A model generated the notes under the pieces. That model was given only the letters and a program-made list of their open reading frames with translations. It did no database searches and was not told the DNA's origin. This document shows, in pieces, positions 47,237-57,916 of a stretch of DNA of 64,000 bases. The position numbers were made by a program, and so were the translations under genes. Numbering within the stretch: position 1 is the first letter of the stretch; each line of letters starts with the position of its first letter. The stretch is from Actinomycetota bacterium (lineage in GTDB: Bacteria > Actinomycetota > Actinomycetes > Propionibacteriales > Nocardioidaceae), in contig WLJH01000011.1 of the NCBI GenBank assembly GCA_009701885.1, positions 58,902 to 122,901 on the forward strand, written 5' to 3'.

Positions 47237-47911
47237 TCACGGGAGGTCCAGTAACTTCTCCTTGACGGCATACATGACCGCCTCCATGCGGGAGTGCAGC
47301 TGCAGCTTCTCGAGGATGTTGCGCACGTGATTCTTGACCGTGTTCTCGGAGATGAACAGGTCCTTGGCGATCTCGCGGTTGTTCTTGCCGGTGGCGACCA
47401 GCCGCAGGACCTCGAGCTCGCGCTCGGTGAGGCGTAGGCCGGGCATGTGCTCGCGCTCGGGCTTGGACATCTGCTTGAACTCGTCGATCAGCTTGACCGC
47501 CATCGACGGACTGATCAGCGACTGGCCCTCGGAGACGACGCGGACGGCCTGGGCGACCTCCTCGATGGAGGAGTCCTTGAGCAGGTAGCCCGCGGCGCCG
47601 CTCTTGACGGCCTCGTAGAGGTCGGCCTCCTCGTCGGAGACGGTGAGCATGATGATCTTGGCGGAGGGGACGGCCTCCTTGATGGCCTTGCAGGCCTCGA
47701 TGCCCGAGCGCTTGGGCATCCGCACGTCCAGCAGGACCACGTCGGGCGCGGAGCTGGCGGCCAGCTCGGTGCCCTCGACTCCGTCACCGGCCTCACCGAC
47801 GACCTCGATGCCCTCCTCGACGGAGAGCAGCATGGTGAGCCCTCGACGGAACAGCTCCTGGTCGTCGACGACCAGGACGCGGATCGACTCCTCGCTCTGG
47901 GTACCTGGCAC
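47237..47911 (-). CDS. NarL/FixJ-family response regulator (orphan)
   Basis: 224 aa. Receiver domain with Asp62 (VVLLDVRMP), DD at 16-17, Thr in IIMLTVSD and Lys in YLLKDSS. C-terminal LuxR helix-turn-helix (LTERELEVLRLVATGKNNREIA, VKNHVRNILEKL). No histidine kinase lies next to it. GTG 47911 follows a CATGAT -10 by 6 nt, so leaderless; a longer frame to 47950 has no support. Located between YcaQ-like and hpf genes. Signal unknown. Confidence 0.9.
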   Translation of the reverse strand: MPGTQSEESIRVLVVDDQELFRRGLTMLLSVEEGIEVVGEAGDGVEGTELAASSAPDVVLLDVRMPKRSGIEACKAIKEAVPSAKIIMLTVSDEEADLYEAVKSGAAGYLLKDSSIEEVAQAVRVVSEGQSLISPSMAVKLIDEFKQMSKPEREHMPGLRLTERELEVLRLVATGKNNREIAKDLFISENTVKNHVRNILEKLQLHSRMEAVMYAVKEKLLDLP

Positions 47912-47917
47912 GGCCGC

Positions 47918-47923
47918 ATCATG
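47918..47923 (-). promoter_or_regulatory. -10 element CATGAT of the orphan regulator gene
   Basis: CATGAT ends 6 nt before GTG 47911. It abuts a 12-bp inverted repeat arm. Confidence 0.45.
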
Positions 47924-47972
47924 GCACGTCCGGGCCCCTCGGGTGGACACCCTCGGGCTACCCGGACGTGCC
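47923..47972 (-). terminator. inverted repeat after hpf (terminator, possibly also operator)
   Basis: Perfect 12-bp arms (47923-47934 and 47961-47972) with a 26-nt loop, starting 29 nt past the hpf stop. It also spans the -35 region of the regulator's promoter. Confidence 0.5.
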
Positions 47973-48001
47973 GTCGATGGCTCGCTGGGACTAGGGGCGG
48001 G

Positions 48002-48661
48002 CTACTCCGGGGACCCCTCGCCACCGAGGTCGAGGGAGATCACGCCGTAGTCGTAGCCACGCCGCCGGTAGACGACGGCGGGCCGCTCGCTCTCCTTGTC
48101 GACGAAGAGGTAGAAGTCGTGCCCCACCAGCTCCATCTCGTAGAGCGCCTGGTCGAGCGTCATCGGCGTGGCGGGGTGGGTCTTCTCGCGCACGACCAGG
48201 GGGCCGTCGCCGGTGACCGCGATCGGACCGACGTAGCGGTCCTCGCTGCGCTCGCTGCCCTCGGACTCCTCCTCCAGCGCCAGGCCGCCGGGGCCGTCAC
48301 CGACAGGCGGCAGGCCCGCGGTGGCCTGGCCGACGGAGATCGGCCGCTTGCCGCCGCGGTGGATGCGCTTGCGGTCTGCCGCCTTGCGCATCTGCGTGGC
48401 CATCTTGTCCAGGGCCAGGTCGAGGGCTCCCATCTTGTCGTCGGCGGCCGCCTCGGCCCGGATGACCGGGCCCTTGGAGAACGCCGTCAGCTCGACGTGC
48501 ACCGCGCGGTCGTGCTGGCGCGGGTTGGGCTCGCAGTCCACCTCCACGTGCACCCGCATGATCCGGTGGTCATGCTTCTCGAGCTTCGCGAGCTTCTCGG
48601 TGACGTGGTCCCGGAAGCCCTCCTTGATCTCGCAGTTCCGGCCGGTGACGACAACTTCCAT
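48002..48661 (-). CDS. hpf: long-form ribosome hibernation promoting factor
   Basis: 219 aa. N-terminal HPF domain: MEVVVTGRNCEIKEGFRDHV, HVEVDCEPNP, and KMATQMRKAADR (basic helix). Linker, then the C-terminal dimerisation domain (MTLDQALYEMELVGHDFYLF, YRRRGYDYGVISL). Dimerises 70S ribosomes to 100S in stationary phase or stress. ATG with GAGGAGG 7 nt upstream, a strong ribosome site. Length is right for the long form. A 379-nt region without a gene lies upstream. Confidence 0.95.
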   Translation of the reverse strand: MEVVVTGRNCEIKEGFRDHVTEKLAKLEKHDHRIMRVHVEVDCEPNPRQHDRAVHVELTAFSKGPVIRAEAAADDKMGALDLALDKMATQMRKAADRKRIHRGGKRPISVGQATAGLPPVGDGPGGLALEEESEGSERSEDRYVGPIAVTGDGPLVVREKTHPATPMTLDQALYEMELVGHDFYLFVDKESERPAVVYRRRGYDYGVISLDLGGEGSPE

Positions 48662-49040
48662 GGGAATCCTCCTCAGAGCGCACTCATGGGTGCGCCGTTG
48701 GTGTGGCAGGAGGAGTCCGTCCGGCCGACCTGGTCTTCGTCCCCACACTCGCCTGCTGGGGCTCTCGCAGCTTCTCTGCCACTACTGACCCTCTCCCGAC
48801 GTCGACCGCATGTGACGGTCGGGCCGAGGCAGGACTTACGACTAAGCCGCACCGTGATCCCGCCCGGGGGCGGTTACGTGGACCGTTTCGCCTGCGACTG
48901 GCATCGGCTTGCCGCGGGGGCATCCGGACTGACCGGGGCGCCCCTACGACGCAACCACGGACCCGGACGGACTCCATGACGAGACGATAGGCGCAACGCC
49001 GGTGGCGCGGAAGGGACCAAGGTCGGCTTTCAGGAACTCC
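48662..49040 (-). other. 379-nt intergenic region upstream of hpf
   Basis: Presumed hpf leader and promoter plus the comF 3' region. On the minus strand it holds a possible 32-codon leader frame (GTG 48782 to TGA 48684, AGAGGG upstream) and a 4-codon frame ATG-AGT-GCG-CTC-TGA just before the hpf ribosome site. No clear promoter, riboswitch fold or strong terminator was recognised. Confidence 0.4.
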
Positions 49041-49802
49041 TCACCTACGCCCCCCGGGCGGTCCCGTCCGGCGCCTGCCCGTGGCCCCCAGCGTGGCGGC
49101 CCCGAGGACCGGCAGGCCGACCGCTCGCAGCGCCCGGGACGCCTCCACGAGCGTGGCGCCGGTGGTCACGACGTCGTCGCAGAGCACCACGGCGGCGACC
49201 TCCGGGACCCGCCGCGAGAGCCGCCGCAGCTGCTCCGGCCGCACCCGCAGCGAACCGTCGAGGTTGGCCGCCCGCTCCTGGACGCCGAGCCCGGCCTGGT
49301 CCACCAGACCCGGGCGGGTGGTGAGCAGCGGCGCCACGACCACCGGTACGCCGCGGCGCCGGAGCGTCCGCGCCGCGGCCCGCACGAGCACGAGGGCGGC
49401 GTCCCTCCCCCGCGCGCGCACCGCGGACGGTCGCGAGGGGGCCGGCACCAGGAGGACCGGCGTGCCGGGGGGTGCGTGGTCGCCCCCTCCCGCGAGCGCC
49501 GCCAGCACCGACTCGGCCAGCAGCGCGCCCAGCGGCGCGGCGAGGGCCTGCTGACCGTGCTCCTTGTGCGCGACGACCAGCTGCCGCAGCGCGCCTTCGT
49601 AGGCACCGCACGCCCAGGTCGGCGGCAACCCCGCAGGGCACGGGTCGGGACGGGTCGGCCGCGGCGCCCCCGGCGCCTCCTGCACGAGCGATGCCCGGCA
49701 GCCGGGGCACAGCACGCTGCCCCGGCGTCCGCACGCCGCGCACGAGCCGCCGAGGAAGAGGTCCCGGGCGGCGCAGAGGAGGGTCGGTGGGTCGGGCGGC
49801 AC
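49041..49802 (-). CDS. ComF-family phosphoribosyltransferase-like protein
   Basis: 253 aa from GTG 49802 (TTG 49844 further up is possible). Zinc pairs CAACGRRG and CPGC near the N-terminus, WACGAYEG, LVVAHKEHG, and the PRTase loop VVLCDDVVTTGATL with acidic pair and Thr/Gly. ComF proteins function in DNA uptake or recombination in competent bacteria; in actinobacteria the role is not settled. Lies between lpqB and hpf as in mycobacteria (Rv3242c, from memory). Confidence 0.9.
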   Translation of the reverse strand: MPPDPPTLLCAARDLFLGGSCAACGRRGSVLCPGCRASLVQEAPGAPRPTRPDPCPAGLPPTWACGAYEGALRQLVVAHKEHGQQALAAPLGALLAESVLAALAGGGDHAPPGTPVLLVPAPSRPSAVRARGRDAALVLVRAAARTLRRRGVPVVVAPLLTTRPGLVDQAGLGVQERAANLDGSLRVRPEQLRRLSRRVPEVAAVVLCDDVVTTGATLVEASRALRAVGLPVLGAATLGATGRRRTGPPGGRR

Positions 49803-49960
49803 GGACCCAGTCCAGCCGCCGGAGGGATGCCGTGGGGCGAACAACTCCCACGGCGTGGATCACCCGGCGTCGCCGCTCCGTGTGGAGACCTGGCGGGCAC
49901 CTCACCGGGTCTCGGCACGCGGGTCGCTCGACCACCGTCGTCGGGTCCGCTGGCGCGTCC

Positions 49961-51748
49961 TCACCCCGCGTAGTCGAGGTAGCTGACGCCCTCGTCGAGG
50001 ACCCGGGGGCCACGCACGGTGGCGTTGAGGTCGGCCAGGCCGGAGTCGGTGACGGCGTACACCCGCGCGCCGGGGGCGGGTGAGCCGGCCAGCGCGGTGG
50101 CCCCCGACAACGTCGTCGTGATGCCGTCCAGGCCGCCGGGCGAGCCGTCGACGCCGACGGTGACGACCTTGGCCGAGACGTCGGTGAGCCGGTTGAGGAC
50201 GGCCAGGGTGGTGGTGGAGTTCCACGCGACGTCGCGGATCCGGCGGCTGGCGCCGTCCTCGATGGCCACGGCACGGGCCCGGGTCACCCCGGCGACCCCG
50301 CCCTCGGCGTCGGTGCGGATGCGGGCCACCCGCAGCGAATCGCCCCGGGGTCCGCGCACCACGACGACCAGCCGGCTGCCGTCGCGGGAGACCAGCAGCT
50401 CGGTGACCTGCTGGCCCGAGACGCCCGGCACCTCCACCACGCCGCTGCGCTCCTCGCCGTACCACTGCACGACCGCGCCGAGGGGTGTCCGGTCGACCAA
50501 CCAGAGCCGGTCGTGGACGTCCCAGGCGGGGGGCAGCAGGTCGGTGCCCGTGACCACCGTCGCCACGTCGGCGAGCCCGGGGTCCTCGGCACCCTCCTCG
50601 GTGGCTCCGGTGCCGCCGTCGCTGAGCGGGGCGAGGTAGGCCGTGGTGCCGCCCTCGGAGATCGCGGCGACCTGGTCGCTCGCCAGGTCCACCGAGACCG
50701 AGCGCAGGCCCAGCGGGACCCGACCCAGGACACCGTCCACCGGTTCCAGGGAGCCCGGGGTGCCGGCGACCAGCAGCCCGTCGCGCAGGCCGTAGAGCAG
50801 GGAGTCGGACTGGAAGCCGACCGGGTCGAGCCGGTCGCCGGCCTGGACGGAGAAGCGGGTGGCGCCCTGGGCGGTGCGGACGGGCCGACCGTCGATGTCG
50901 AGGGTGAAGGCGTCGATGTCGGGGTCCTGCCGCAGCGTCCAGGCCAGCTGGGAGACCAGCAGCTCGGTGTCGGCTGGGGTGAAGGCGCTCGCCTCGCCGG
51001 TGAGGGAGATGGCCGCGGTGCCGTCGGTCACCGGCACCGACAGGTCGACCCGCAGGCCCGAAGGGAGCTGGCTGGAGACCACGCCGCGCAGGCTGGGGCC
51101 GGGACCGCGCAGCAGGCCGGAGACCAGCGTGGAGGCGAAGGTGGAGTCGTCGCCGACGAAGACCGGCTCGGGCACCAGCACCGTGCCGGTGGGGTCGGGG
51201 AAGTAGAGCGCGACCTGGCGGTAGCGCTGCTCGAACCAGGTCGTCGGGACCACGAGGGCGGGCGGCAGGTCGGCGATGCGGTACTCCCCGTCCTCCAGCA
51301 CGAGCCGGAACGCCAGCGAGTCCTCCTCGGCCGAGAGCGCGCCCAGCCAGGCACCACGGGCGTCGAGCCGGTCGGCGCCGCCCACGCGCAGCTCCACCCG
51401 CCCCGCGCCGCCGGCGGGCGGCAGGGCGTCCTCGTAGAGGATCGTGCCCTGGGGGTTCCAGGTGGTGCGGGCCTCGGAGGAGAGGAACTCCTTGGCGGTC
51501 GCGAGCTCGGTCGGCCAGGCCTGCATCGCGTCCAGGAAGCCCTTGACCACCTCGGGCGGGGACTGGCCGTCCTGGGGCGGTCGCGCGTCGATCGCCGCGG
51601 CCCCGCCGGTGTCGGCCTCCCCCGTGGACTGGCGCTCGACCTCCACCACCGGCCCGGAGACGGGCAGCGAGACGCACCCGGCCAGCGCGAGGGGCAGCAG
51701 GGCGGACACGACGCCGGCCCGCAGCGCGCGCGTACGCCGCCGGCTCAC
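49961..51748 (-). CDS. lpqB: lipoprotein LpqB (GerMN and beta-propeller)
   Basis: 595 aa from GTG 51748, overlapping the mtrB stop by GTGA. Lipobox ALAGC near residue 23. GerMN-like domain about 200-330 (TTWFEQRYRQVALYFPDP, LVSGLLRGP, FTPADTELLVSQLAWTL) and a C-terminal beta-propeller. LpqB binds and tunes the MtrB sensor in mycobacteria. Located on the outer membrane face. Forms an operon with mtrA and mtrB. Confidence 0.93.
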   Translation of the reverse strand: MSRRRTRALRAGVVSALLPLALAGCVSLPVSGPVVEVERQSTGEADTGGAAAIDARPPQDGQSPPEVVKGFLDAMQAWPTELATAKEFLSSEARTTWNPQGTILYEDALPPAGGAGRVELRVGGADRLDARGAWLGALSAEEDSLAFRLVLEDGEYRIADLPPALVVPTTWFEQRYRQVALYFPDPTGTVLVPEPVFVGDDSTFASTLVSGLLRGPGPSLRGVVSSQLPSGLRVDLSVPVTDGTAAISLTGEASAFTPADTELLVSQLAWTLRQDPDIDAFTLDIDGRPVRTAQGATRFSVQAGDRLDPVGFQSDSLLYGLRDGLLVAGTPGSLEPVDGVLGRVPLGLRSVSVDLASDQVAAISEGGTTAYLAPLSDGGTGATEEGAEDPGLADVATVVTGTDLLPPAWDVHDRLWLVDRTPLGAVVQWYGEERSGVVEVPGVSGQQVTELLVSRDGSRLVVVVRGPRGDSLRVARIRTDAEGGVAGVTRARAVAIEDGASRRIRDVAWNSTTTLAVLNRLTDVSAKVVTVGVDGSPGGLDGITTTLSGATALAGSPAPGARVYAVTDSGLADLNATVRGPRVLDEGVSYLDYAG

Positions 51749-53346
51749 ACCGGCTCCACGACGTCGTCGGGGATGAGCGAGATCGGGCTGCGGCGCAGCG
51801 GGGTGCCGTTGCGCCGCGGGAGGGTCAGCCGGAACTGCGCGCCCTCGCCCGGGCGCCCCCAGGCCTGCAGCCAGCCGCCGTGCAGGTGCGCGTCCTCGAG
51901 CGAGATCGACAGCCCGAGCCCCGTGCCGCCCGAGGTGCGGGCCCGGGCCGGGTCGGCGCGCCAGAACCGGTTGAAGACCATCGCCGACTCCCCCGGGGCC
52001 AGCCCCACGCCGTAGTCGCGCACGGCCACGGCCGCTGCGTGGTCGTCGCCGGCCACGCTCACCACGACGGTCGGCGTCGCGCCGGGCGCCCGCGGACCGG
52101 CGTGGTCGATCGCGTTGGAGACCAGGTTGCGCACGACGCGCTCGATGCGGCGTACGTCGGCCTCCGCGAGGCACGGGTGGCCCGGGGAGCGCACGACCAG
52201 CGTGACCCCGCGCTGGTCGGCCAGCGGTCGGGTGCTGTCGACGACACGGTGGGCGACGTCGACGAGGTTGACGTCGTCGACCTCCAGGACCGCGGCCCCG
52301 GCGTCGAAGCGGCTGATCTCCAGCAGGTCCGCGAGCAGGGTCTCGAATCGGTCCAGCTCGATCTGCAGCAGCTCGGCCGAGCGCGCCGTGACCGGGTCGA
52401 AGGAGTCCTTGGCGTCGTGCAGGACGTCGCCGGCCATCCGGACCGTGGTGAGCGGCGTGCGCAGCTCGTGGGAGACGTCGGAGACGAAGCGCCGCTGCAC
52501 CCGGCTCAGCTCCTCGAGCTGGCGGATCTGGCGCTGCAGGTTGGAGGCCATCTGGTTGAAGGAGGTCGCCAGGCGGGCGAGGTCGTCCTCCCCGGAGACC
52601 TCCAGCCGCTCGGTGAGCCGCCCGGCCGCCAGCCGCTCGGCGACCCGCCGGGCCATCCGGATCGGGGTCACCACCTGCTGGGCGACCAGCCAGGTCACCC
52701 CGGCCACCAGCAGGAGCAGGAGCACCCCGGCGGTCAGCAGTGCCCGGGTGACCAGGGCCAGGGTGTCCTCGTCCTCGGAGGTCGGGAAGAGCAGGTAGAG
52801 CGTGTAGGTGCGTCCGTCGGCCGGCAGCGTGACCTGCGACCCCACGGCGATCCCGGGCTCCTCCACCGTCGTCTCGCCGTCGGCGCCCAGCCGGCGGATC
52901 GTGGTGTAGGTCCAGGACGGCGGGGCGATGGTCGAGAAGTGCTCCACCAGCGAGGCCGGCACCGACTCCCGGTCCAGCCCGAAGGTGTACGTCGCTCCGC
53001 CGCTGCCCGGGTCGGAGGCGACGCCCCCGCTGCTGCCGTCGGGGCCGGCGAGCACGACGGCGAAGTCGCGCGAGAGCCCGCGCTGGATGATCGGCTCGAC
53101 GAGCGCCCGCTGCTGCTCGGCGGCGTCGACGTCGCTCAGCGTGGCCGACTCCAGCCGGGCCCGGGCGTCGCGGGTCTCGTTGGCCGCCTCGGCGACCACG
53201 GCGTCGATCCGGTCCTCGAGCAGCCCGTCGCGGGTCTGGCGCAGCAGGAACCAGCCCACGGCGCTGACCACGACGAAGGAGAGGACGAGCGTGCTGGCCA
53301 CCACCCGCGCCTGGATGGAGCGGCGCCAGAAGGTGAGCGCGCCCAC
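51745..53346 (-). CDS. mtrB: sensor histidine kinase MtrB
   Basis: 533 aa from GTG 53346; the mtrA stop lies 8 nt inside the frame boundary. Two membrane helices (about 12-33 and 190-212) flank an extracytoplasmic sensor. HAMP near 215-265, HisKA with FVSDVSHELRTPLTTVRM (phospho-His), HATPase with NLVSNAIDHA, DYGVGLAP and GGTGLGLSIS. Phosphorylates MtrA in control of cell-wall and division genes. The open frame further upstream is not part of the gene. Confidence 0.94.
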   Translation of the reverse strand: MGALTFWRRSIQARVVASTLVLSFVVVSAVGWFLLRQTRDGLLEDRIDAVVAEAANETRDARARLESATLSDVDAAEQQRALVEPIIQRGLSRDFAVVLAGPDGSSGGVASDPGSGGATYTFGLDRESVPASLVEHFSTIAPPSWTYTTIRRLGADGETTVEEPGIAVGSQVTLPADGRTYTLYLLFPTSEDEDTLALVTRALLTAGVLLLLLVAGVTWLVAQQVVTPIRMARRVAERLAAGRLTERLEVSGEDDLARLATSFNQMASNLQRQIRQLEELSRVQRRFVSDVSHELRTPLTTVRMAGDVLHDAKDSFDPVTARSAELLQIELDRFETLLADLLEISRFDAGAAVLEVDDVNLVDVAHRVVDSTRPLADQRGVTLVVRSPGHPCLAEADVRRIERVVRNLVSNAIDHAGPRAPGATPTVVVSVAGDDHAAAVAVRDYGVGLAPGESAMVFNRFWRADPARARTSGGTGLGLSISLEDAHLHGGWLQAWGRPGEGAQFRLTLPRRNGTPLRRSPISLIPDDVVEPV

Positions 53347-53354
53347 GCGGCTGC

Positions 53355-54077
53355 TCAGGCGGCGCCGGCCTTGTAGCCGACTCCGCGGACGGTGACCACG
53401 ATCTCGGGGTTCTCCGGGTCGTGCTCGACCTTGGAGCGCAGCCGCTGCACGTGCACGTTGACCAGGCGGGTGTCGGCGGCGTGGCGGTAGCCCCAGACCT
53501 GCTCGAGCAGCACCTCGCGGCTGAAGACCTGCCAGGGCTTGCGGGCCAGGCACACCAGCAGGTCGAACTCCAGCGGGGTCAGGTTGACCGGGCGCCCGGA
53601 GCGGGTGACCTGGTGGCCGGCGACGTCGATGTGCACGTCGCCGATGGAGAGGGTCTCGGCCTGCGCGGTGGCGTCGAAGCGGCGCACGCGCGCCCGGATG
53701 CGGGCCACGAGCTCCTTGGGCTTGAACGGCTTGACGACATAGTCGTCGGCGCCGGACTCCAGGCCCACCACCACGTCGACGGTGTCGCCCTTGGCGGTGA
53801 GCATGACGATCGGGACGCCGGACTCGGCGCGGATCTCCTTGCACACGTCGATGCCGTCGCGGCCGGGCAGCATCAGGTCGAGCAGCACCACGTCGGGCTT
53901 GTAGTCGCGGAAGGCCTCGACCGCTTGGTCGCCCCGCAGGCACATGCGGGAGTCGAAGCCCTCCTGACGCAGGACGATGGTGAGCATCTCGGCGAGCGAG
54001 GCGTCGTCGTCGACGACCAGGACACGACCCTTGGTCGTGTAGTCGTCCTGCGTCGCCGCGTCACTCATGGTCCCCAT
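53355..54077 (-). CDS. mtrA: response regulator MtrA
   Basis: 240 aa OmpR-type regulator. Receiver with Asp67 (VVLLDLMLPG), MLTAKGD and VVKPFKP; C-terminal winged helix (NLTPLEFDLLVCLARKPWQVFSRE, VNVHVQRLRSKVE). ATG 54077 has AGGGGG about 5 nt upstream; ATG 54068 in frame is an alternative. Essential regulator in mycobacteria. First gene of mtrA-mtrB-lpqB. tmk, which often lies upstream, is not between mtrA and ahcY here. Confidence 0.96.
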   Translation of the reverse strand: MGTMSDAATQDDYTTKGRVLVVDDDASLAEMLTIVLRQEGFDSRMCLRGDQAVEAFRDYKPDVVLLDLMLPGRDGIDVCKEIRAESGVPIVMLTAKGDTVDVVVGLESGADDYVVKPFKPKELVARIRARVRRFDATAQAETLSIGDVHIDVAGHQVTRSGRPVNLTPLEFDLLVCLARKPWQVFSREVLLEQVWGYRHAADTRLVNVHVQRLRSKVEHDPENPEIVVTVRGVGYKAGAA

Positions 54078-54099
54078 CTTGCCCCCTGCCCCTCAGCAC

Positions 54100-54140
54100 G
54101 CGCGAACGGCGGCCCCGTCGAGCGGGGCCGCCGTGCGCGT
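54100..54140 (-). terminator. terminator after ahcY
   Basis: 12-bp perfect core stem (54106-54117 with 54123-54134), 5-nt loop, extended outward by 5 more pairs with one mismatch. Lies 14 nt past the ahcY stop. Confidence 0.8.
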
Positions 54141-54153
54141 GGTGTCGATCAGA

Positions 54154-55605
<1,452 letters not shown>

Positions 55606-55695
55606 CAGGGTGTCTCCTCGCGAGGGGTGGAGCCAGGCCTGCGCCGCGCATCTGCGCACCGTCGGGATCTCCCGCGCAGTCCGACGTCCAGGGTA
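55606..55695 (-). promoter_or_regulatory. ahcY promoter and GC-rich leader
   Basis: TACCCT at 55695-55690 is a candidate -10. The ~80-nt leader can fold (CTGCGC with GCGCAG, 55652-55657 and 55674-55679, enclosing a GGGA/TCCC hairpin). No match to a known SAH riboswitch core was recognised. Confidence 0.35.
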
Positions 55696-55788
55696 GGCGG
55701 CGGCTGGGGACGACGGGGAATCCTCACGGGTGCGACCGCAGATGTCTGGAGCGGCTGCCGGCTGCCGAGGTCCCCCCGAGGGGAGGGC

Positions 55789-56736
55789 TCAGTGCGCGGC
55801 GCGGCGCCGGGGCACGAAGTGCATCGCGACGACCACCACGGCACCGACGACGATGCCGAGCACGGCGGAGAAGAACGTGTTGGTCACCCAGCCCAGGACC
55901 GCACCCAGGGCACCCGTGGCGTCGTGCACCGCCTCCTCGAGGTGGTGCACGGCGTCGTACGGCGCGGTGAGGCCGAGGTCGTAGGCACCGACCAGGATGA
56001 TGTGGCCGCCCACCCAGAGCATGGCGACGGTGCCGACCAGCCCGATGACCGTCAGCACCCGCGGCATCGCGTGGACCATGCCCTCGCCGAGGCGGCGGGC
56101 GGCCCGGCCGGAGCGCTGGGCCAGGGACAGCCCCACGTCGTCCATCTTCACGATCAGCGCGACCACGCCGTAGACCACGACCGTGATCAGCACGGCGACC
56201 ACGACCATGATCGCGGCGCGGCTCCAGAAGCTCTCGCCGGCGACCTCGTCGAGCGCGATCACCATGATCTCCGCCGAGAGGATCAGGTCGGTGCGGATGG
56301 CGCCGCCGATGAGGTTCTTCTCCGTCTCTGCCGGGTCGCCGGTGTCGACCGAGGCGTGGTCGTCGCCGTGCCCGTGACCGCCACCGAGCTTCTCCCAGAC
56401 CTTCTCGGCGCCCTCGAAGCAGAGGTAGGCGCCACCGATCATGAGGATGATCTTGAGCAGGGTCGGCAGGAACTCGCTGAGCAGCAGCGCGACCGGGAGG
56501 ATCAGCAGCAGCTTGTTGCGGATCGAGCCGGTCGCGATCTTGCGGATGATCGGGAGCTCGCGCTCGGCCGCGACGCCCTGGACGTACTGCGGGGTGACTG
56601 CGGTGTCGTCGACGACCACGCCCGCCGCCTTGGCGCTGGCGCGGCCCGCGGCCGCCCCGACGTCGTCGATGGAGGACGCCGCCAGCTTCGCGAGCGTCGC
56701 GACGTCGTCGAGCAGAGCGAAGAGTCCACCGGCCAC
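55789..56736 (-). CDS. DUF808 (YedI-like) membrane protein
   Basis: 315 aa, GTG start. Begins GGLFALLDDVATLAKLAA with SIDDVGAAAGRASAKAAGVVVDD, the DUF808 signature, then about 6-7 membrane helices and a His/Asp-rich loop GGGHGHGDDHAS near 118 that could bind metal. TGDPAETEKNLIGGAIRTDLILSAEIMVIAL is also typical. Function unknown in the family. Ends in a basic stretch PRRRAAH. The acyltransferase gene lies 16 nt upstream on the same strand. Confidence 0.9.
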   Translation of the reverse strand: MAGGLFALLDDVATLAKLAASSIDDVGAAAGRASAKAAGVVVDDTAVTPQYVQGVAAERELPIIRKIATGSIRNKLLLILPVALLLSEFLPTLLKIILMIGGAYLCFEGAEKVWEKLGGGHGHGDDHASVDTGDPAETEKNLIGGAIRTDLILSAEIMVIALDEVAGESFWSRAAIMVVVAVLITVVVYGVVALIVKMDDVGLSLAQRSGRAARRLGEGMVHAMPRVLTVIGLVGTVAMLWVGGHIILVGAYDLGLTAPYDAVHHLEEAVHDATGALGAVLGWVTNTFFSAVLGIVVGAVVVVAMHFVPRRRAAH

Positions 56737-56752
56737 GGGGCGAGCCTAGGGC

Positions 56753-57916
56753 CTACGGCACGCTCTGCGGCACCCGGCGCACCTGCTCCTCGACGTGCTC
56801 CTCGATCCGGTCGGAGAGCCGGTCGGCCTCGACTTTCGCCGTGGCCACCTCGAGCGCGTGGTCGAGCTTCTTCTCCCCCCAGCCCAGCGGGTCGACGGCG
56901 TGCTTGAGCACGCGCGCCACCGGCGGGCTGGCCAGCAGCAGCGCCACGCCCACCGACCCCACGGTGGTCACGAGCAGGCCCAGCCACTGCTGGTCACCGA
57001 AGAGGTCGCCGTACCCGGCGTACCCCAGGCCCTTCACGACGAAGCCGTGGAAGAGGTAGACCACCAGCGTGAAGGCGCCCATGGTCGTGAACCAGCCGCG
57101 GATGCGCGGCACCAGGGCCAGGAAGGCCCAGGCGCCCAGCGTGCCCAGCACGAGCAGGCAGGCGCGCGTGAGGAACGCCTGCCCGTCGCTCACGTCCAGC
57201 TCCTCGTAGCGGGCGCGGTAGTAGAGCCACTCGGTCGCGGCCCACTCGTCGGTGCGGCGGGTGAGCCAGAAGATGGCGGCGAAGACCCCGACCGCCAGCA
57301 CCTGCACCGCGCGGCCGCGCAGCAGCTCCAAGCGCTCCGGGGTCGCCTTGAGGCCCATCACGAAGAACGGCAGCAGGCCCAGGATGCGGGCGACGTCGAG
57401 GGTGTCGCCGGCGTACAGCCCGGCCACCAGCGAGATGCCGACCGCCAGCGCCAGACCGCCCCACAGGTCTTTGAAGACCGGGGTCAGCAGGCGCCAGAAG
57501 AACAGCGCCGAGAGGTACCACATCGGCCAGTGCGGGTCGCGCCAGAGGTTCTCCATCTCCTCGCCGCCCACGTGGATGCGGAACAGCGCGATCGCGGCCT
57601 CGAACAGGACGTACGGCACCGCGACCGTGCGCACCAGCTGCCACATCCGCGCGCGGGAGTAGGTCCAGCGCCGCGAGAGGTAGCCGGTGACGAAGACGAA
57701 CGCCGGCACGTGCCAGGCGTAGAGGAAGTCGTAGAGGTGGTCGCGCGTCACGCTCTCGGGCAGCAGCACCCACGCGTGCCCGACGACCACCAGGGTCACC
57801 AGGGCCATCTTGGCGTTGTCGAACCACGGGTCGCGGGCCGCGGGGGCGGTCGCGGGGGTCGTCTCTGGAGCAGCGCCGGCAGGGGTGGAGTCGGCACGGG
57901 AGGTGGCGGTGGACAT
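56753..57916 (-). CDS. acyltransferase-3 family membrane protein
   Basis: 387 aa from ATG 57916. WFDNAKMALVTLVVVGHAW near 30 (catalytic His), HVPAFVFVTGYLSRR, WYLSALFFWRLL and about 9-10 membrane helices. Shorter than OafA with no SGNH domain. Transfers acyl groups at the membrane; acceptor unknown. Cytoplasmic C-terminal tail is charged. Probably in an operon with DUF808. Upstream lies a 400-nt region with a dispersed repeat. Confidence 0.85.
   Translation of the reverse strand: MSTATSRADSTPAGAAPETTPATAPAARDPWFDNAKMALVTLVVVGHAWVLLPESVTRDHLYDFLYAWHVPAFVFVTGYLSRRWTYSRARMWQLVRTVAVPYVLFEAAIALFRIHVGGEEMENLWRDPHWPMWYLSALFFWRLLTPVFKDLWGGLALAVGISLVAGLYAGDTLDVARILGLLPFFVMGLKATPERLELLRGRAVQVLAVGVFAAIFWLTRRTDEWAATEWLYYRARYEELDVSDGQAFLTRACLLVLGTLGAWAFLALVPRIRGWFTTMGAFTLVVYLFHGFVVKGLGYAGYGDLFGDQQWLGLLVTTVGSVGVALLLASPPVARVLKHAVDPLGWGEKKLDHALEVATAKVEADRLSDRIEEHVEEQVRRVPQSVP

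Noticed and set aside
48662..49040. c-di-AMP (ydaO-type) riboswitch upstream of hpf
   Set aside because: None of the conserved blocks could be recognised.
55606..55710. SAH riboswitch upstream of ahcY
   Set aside because: Hairpins are present but the conserved core of the known SAH riboswitch was not found.
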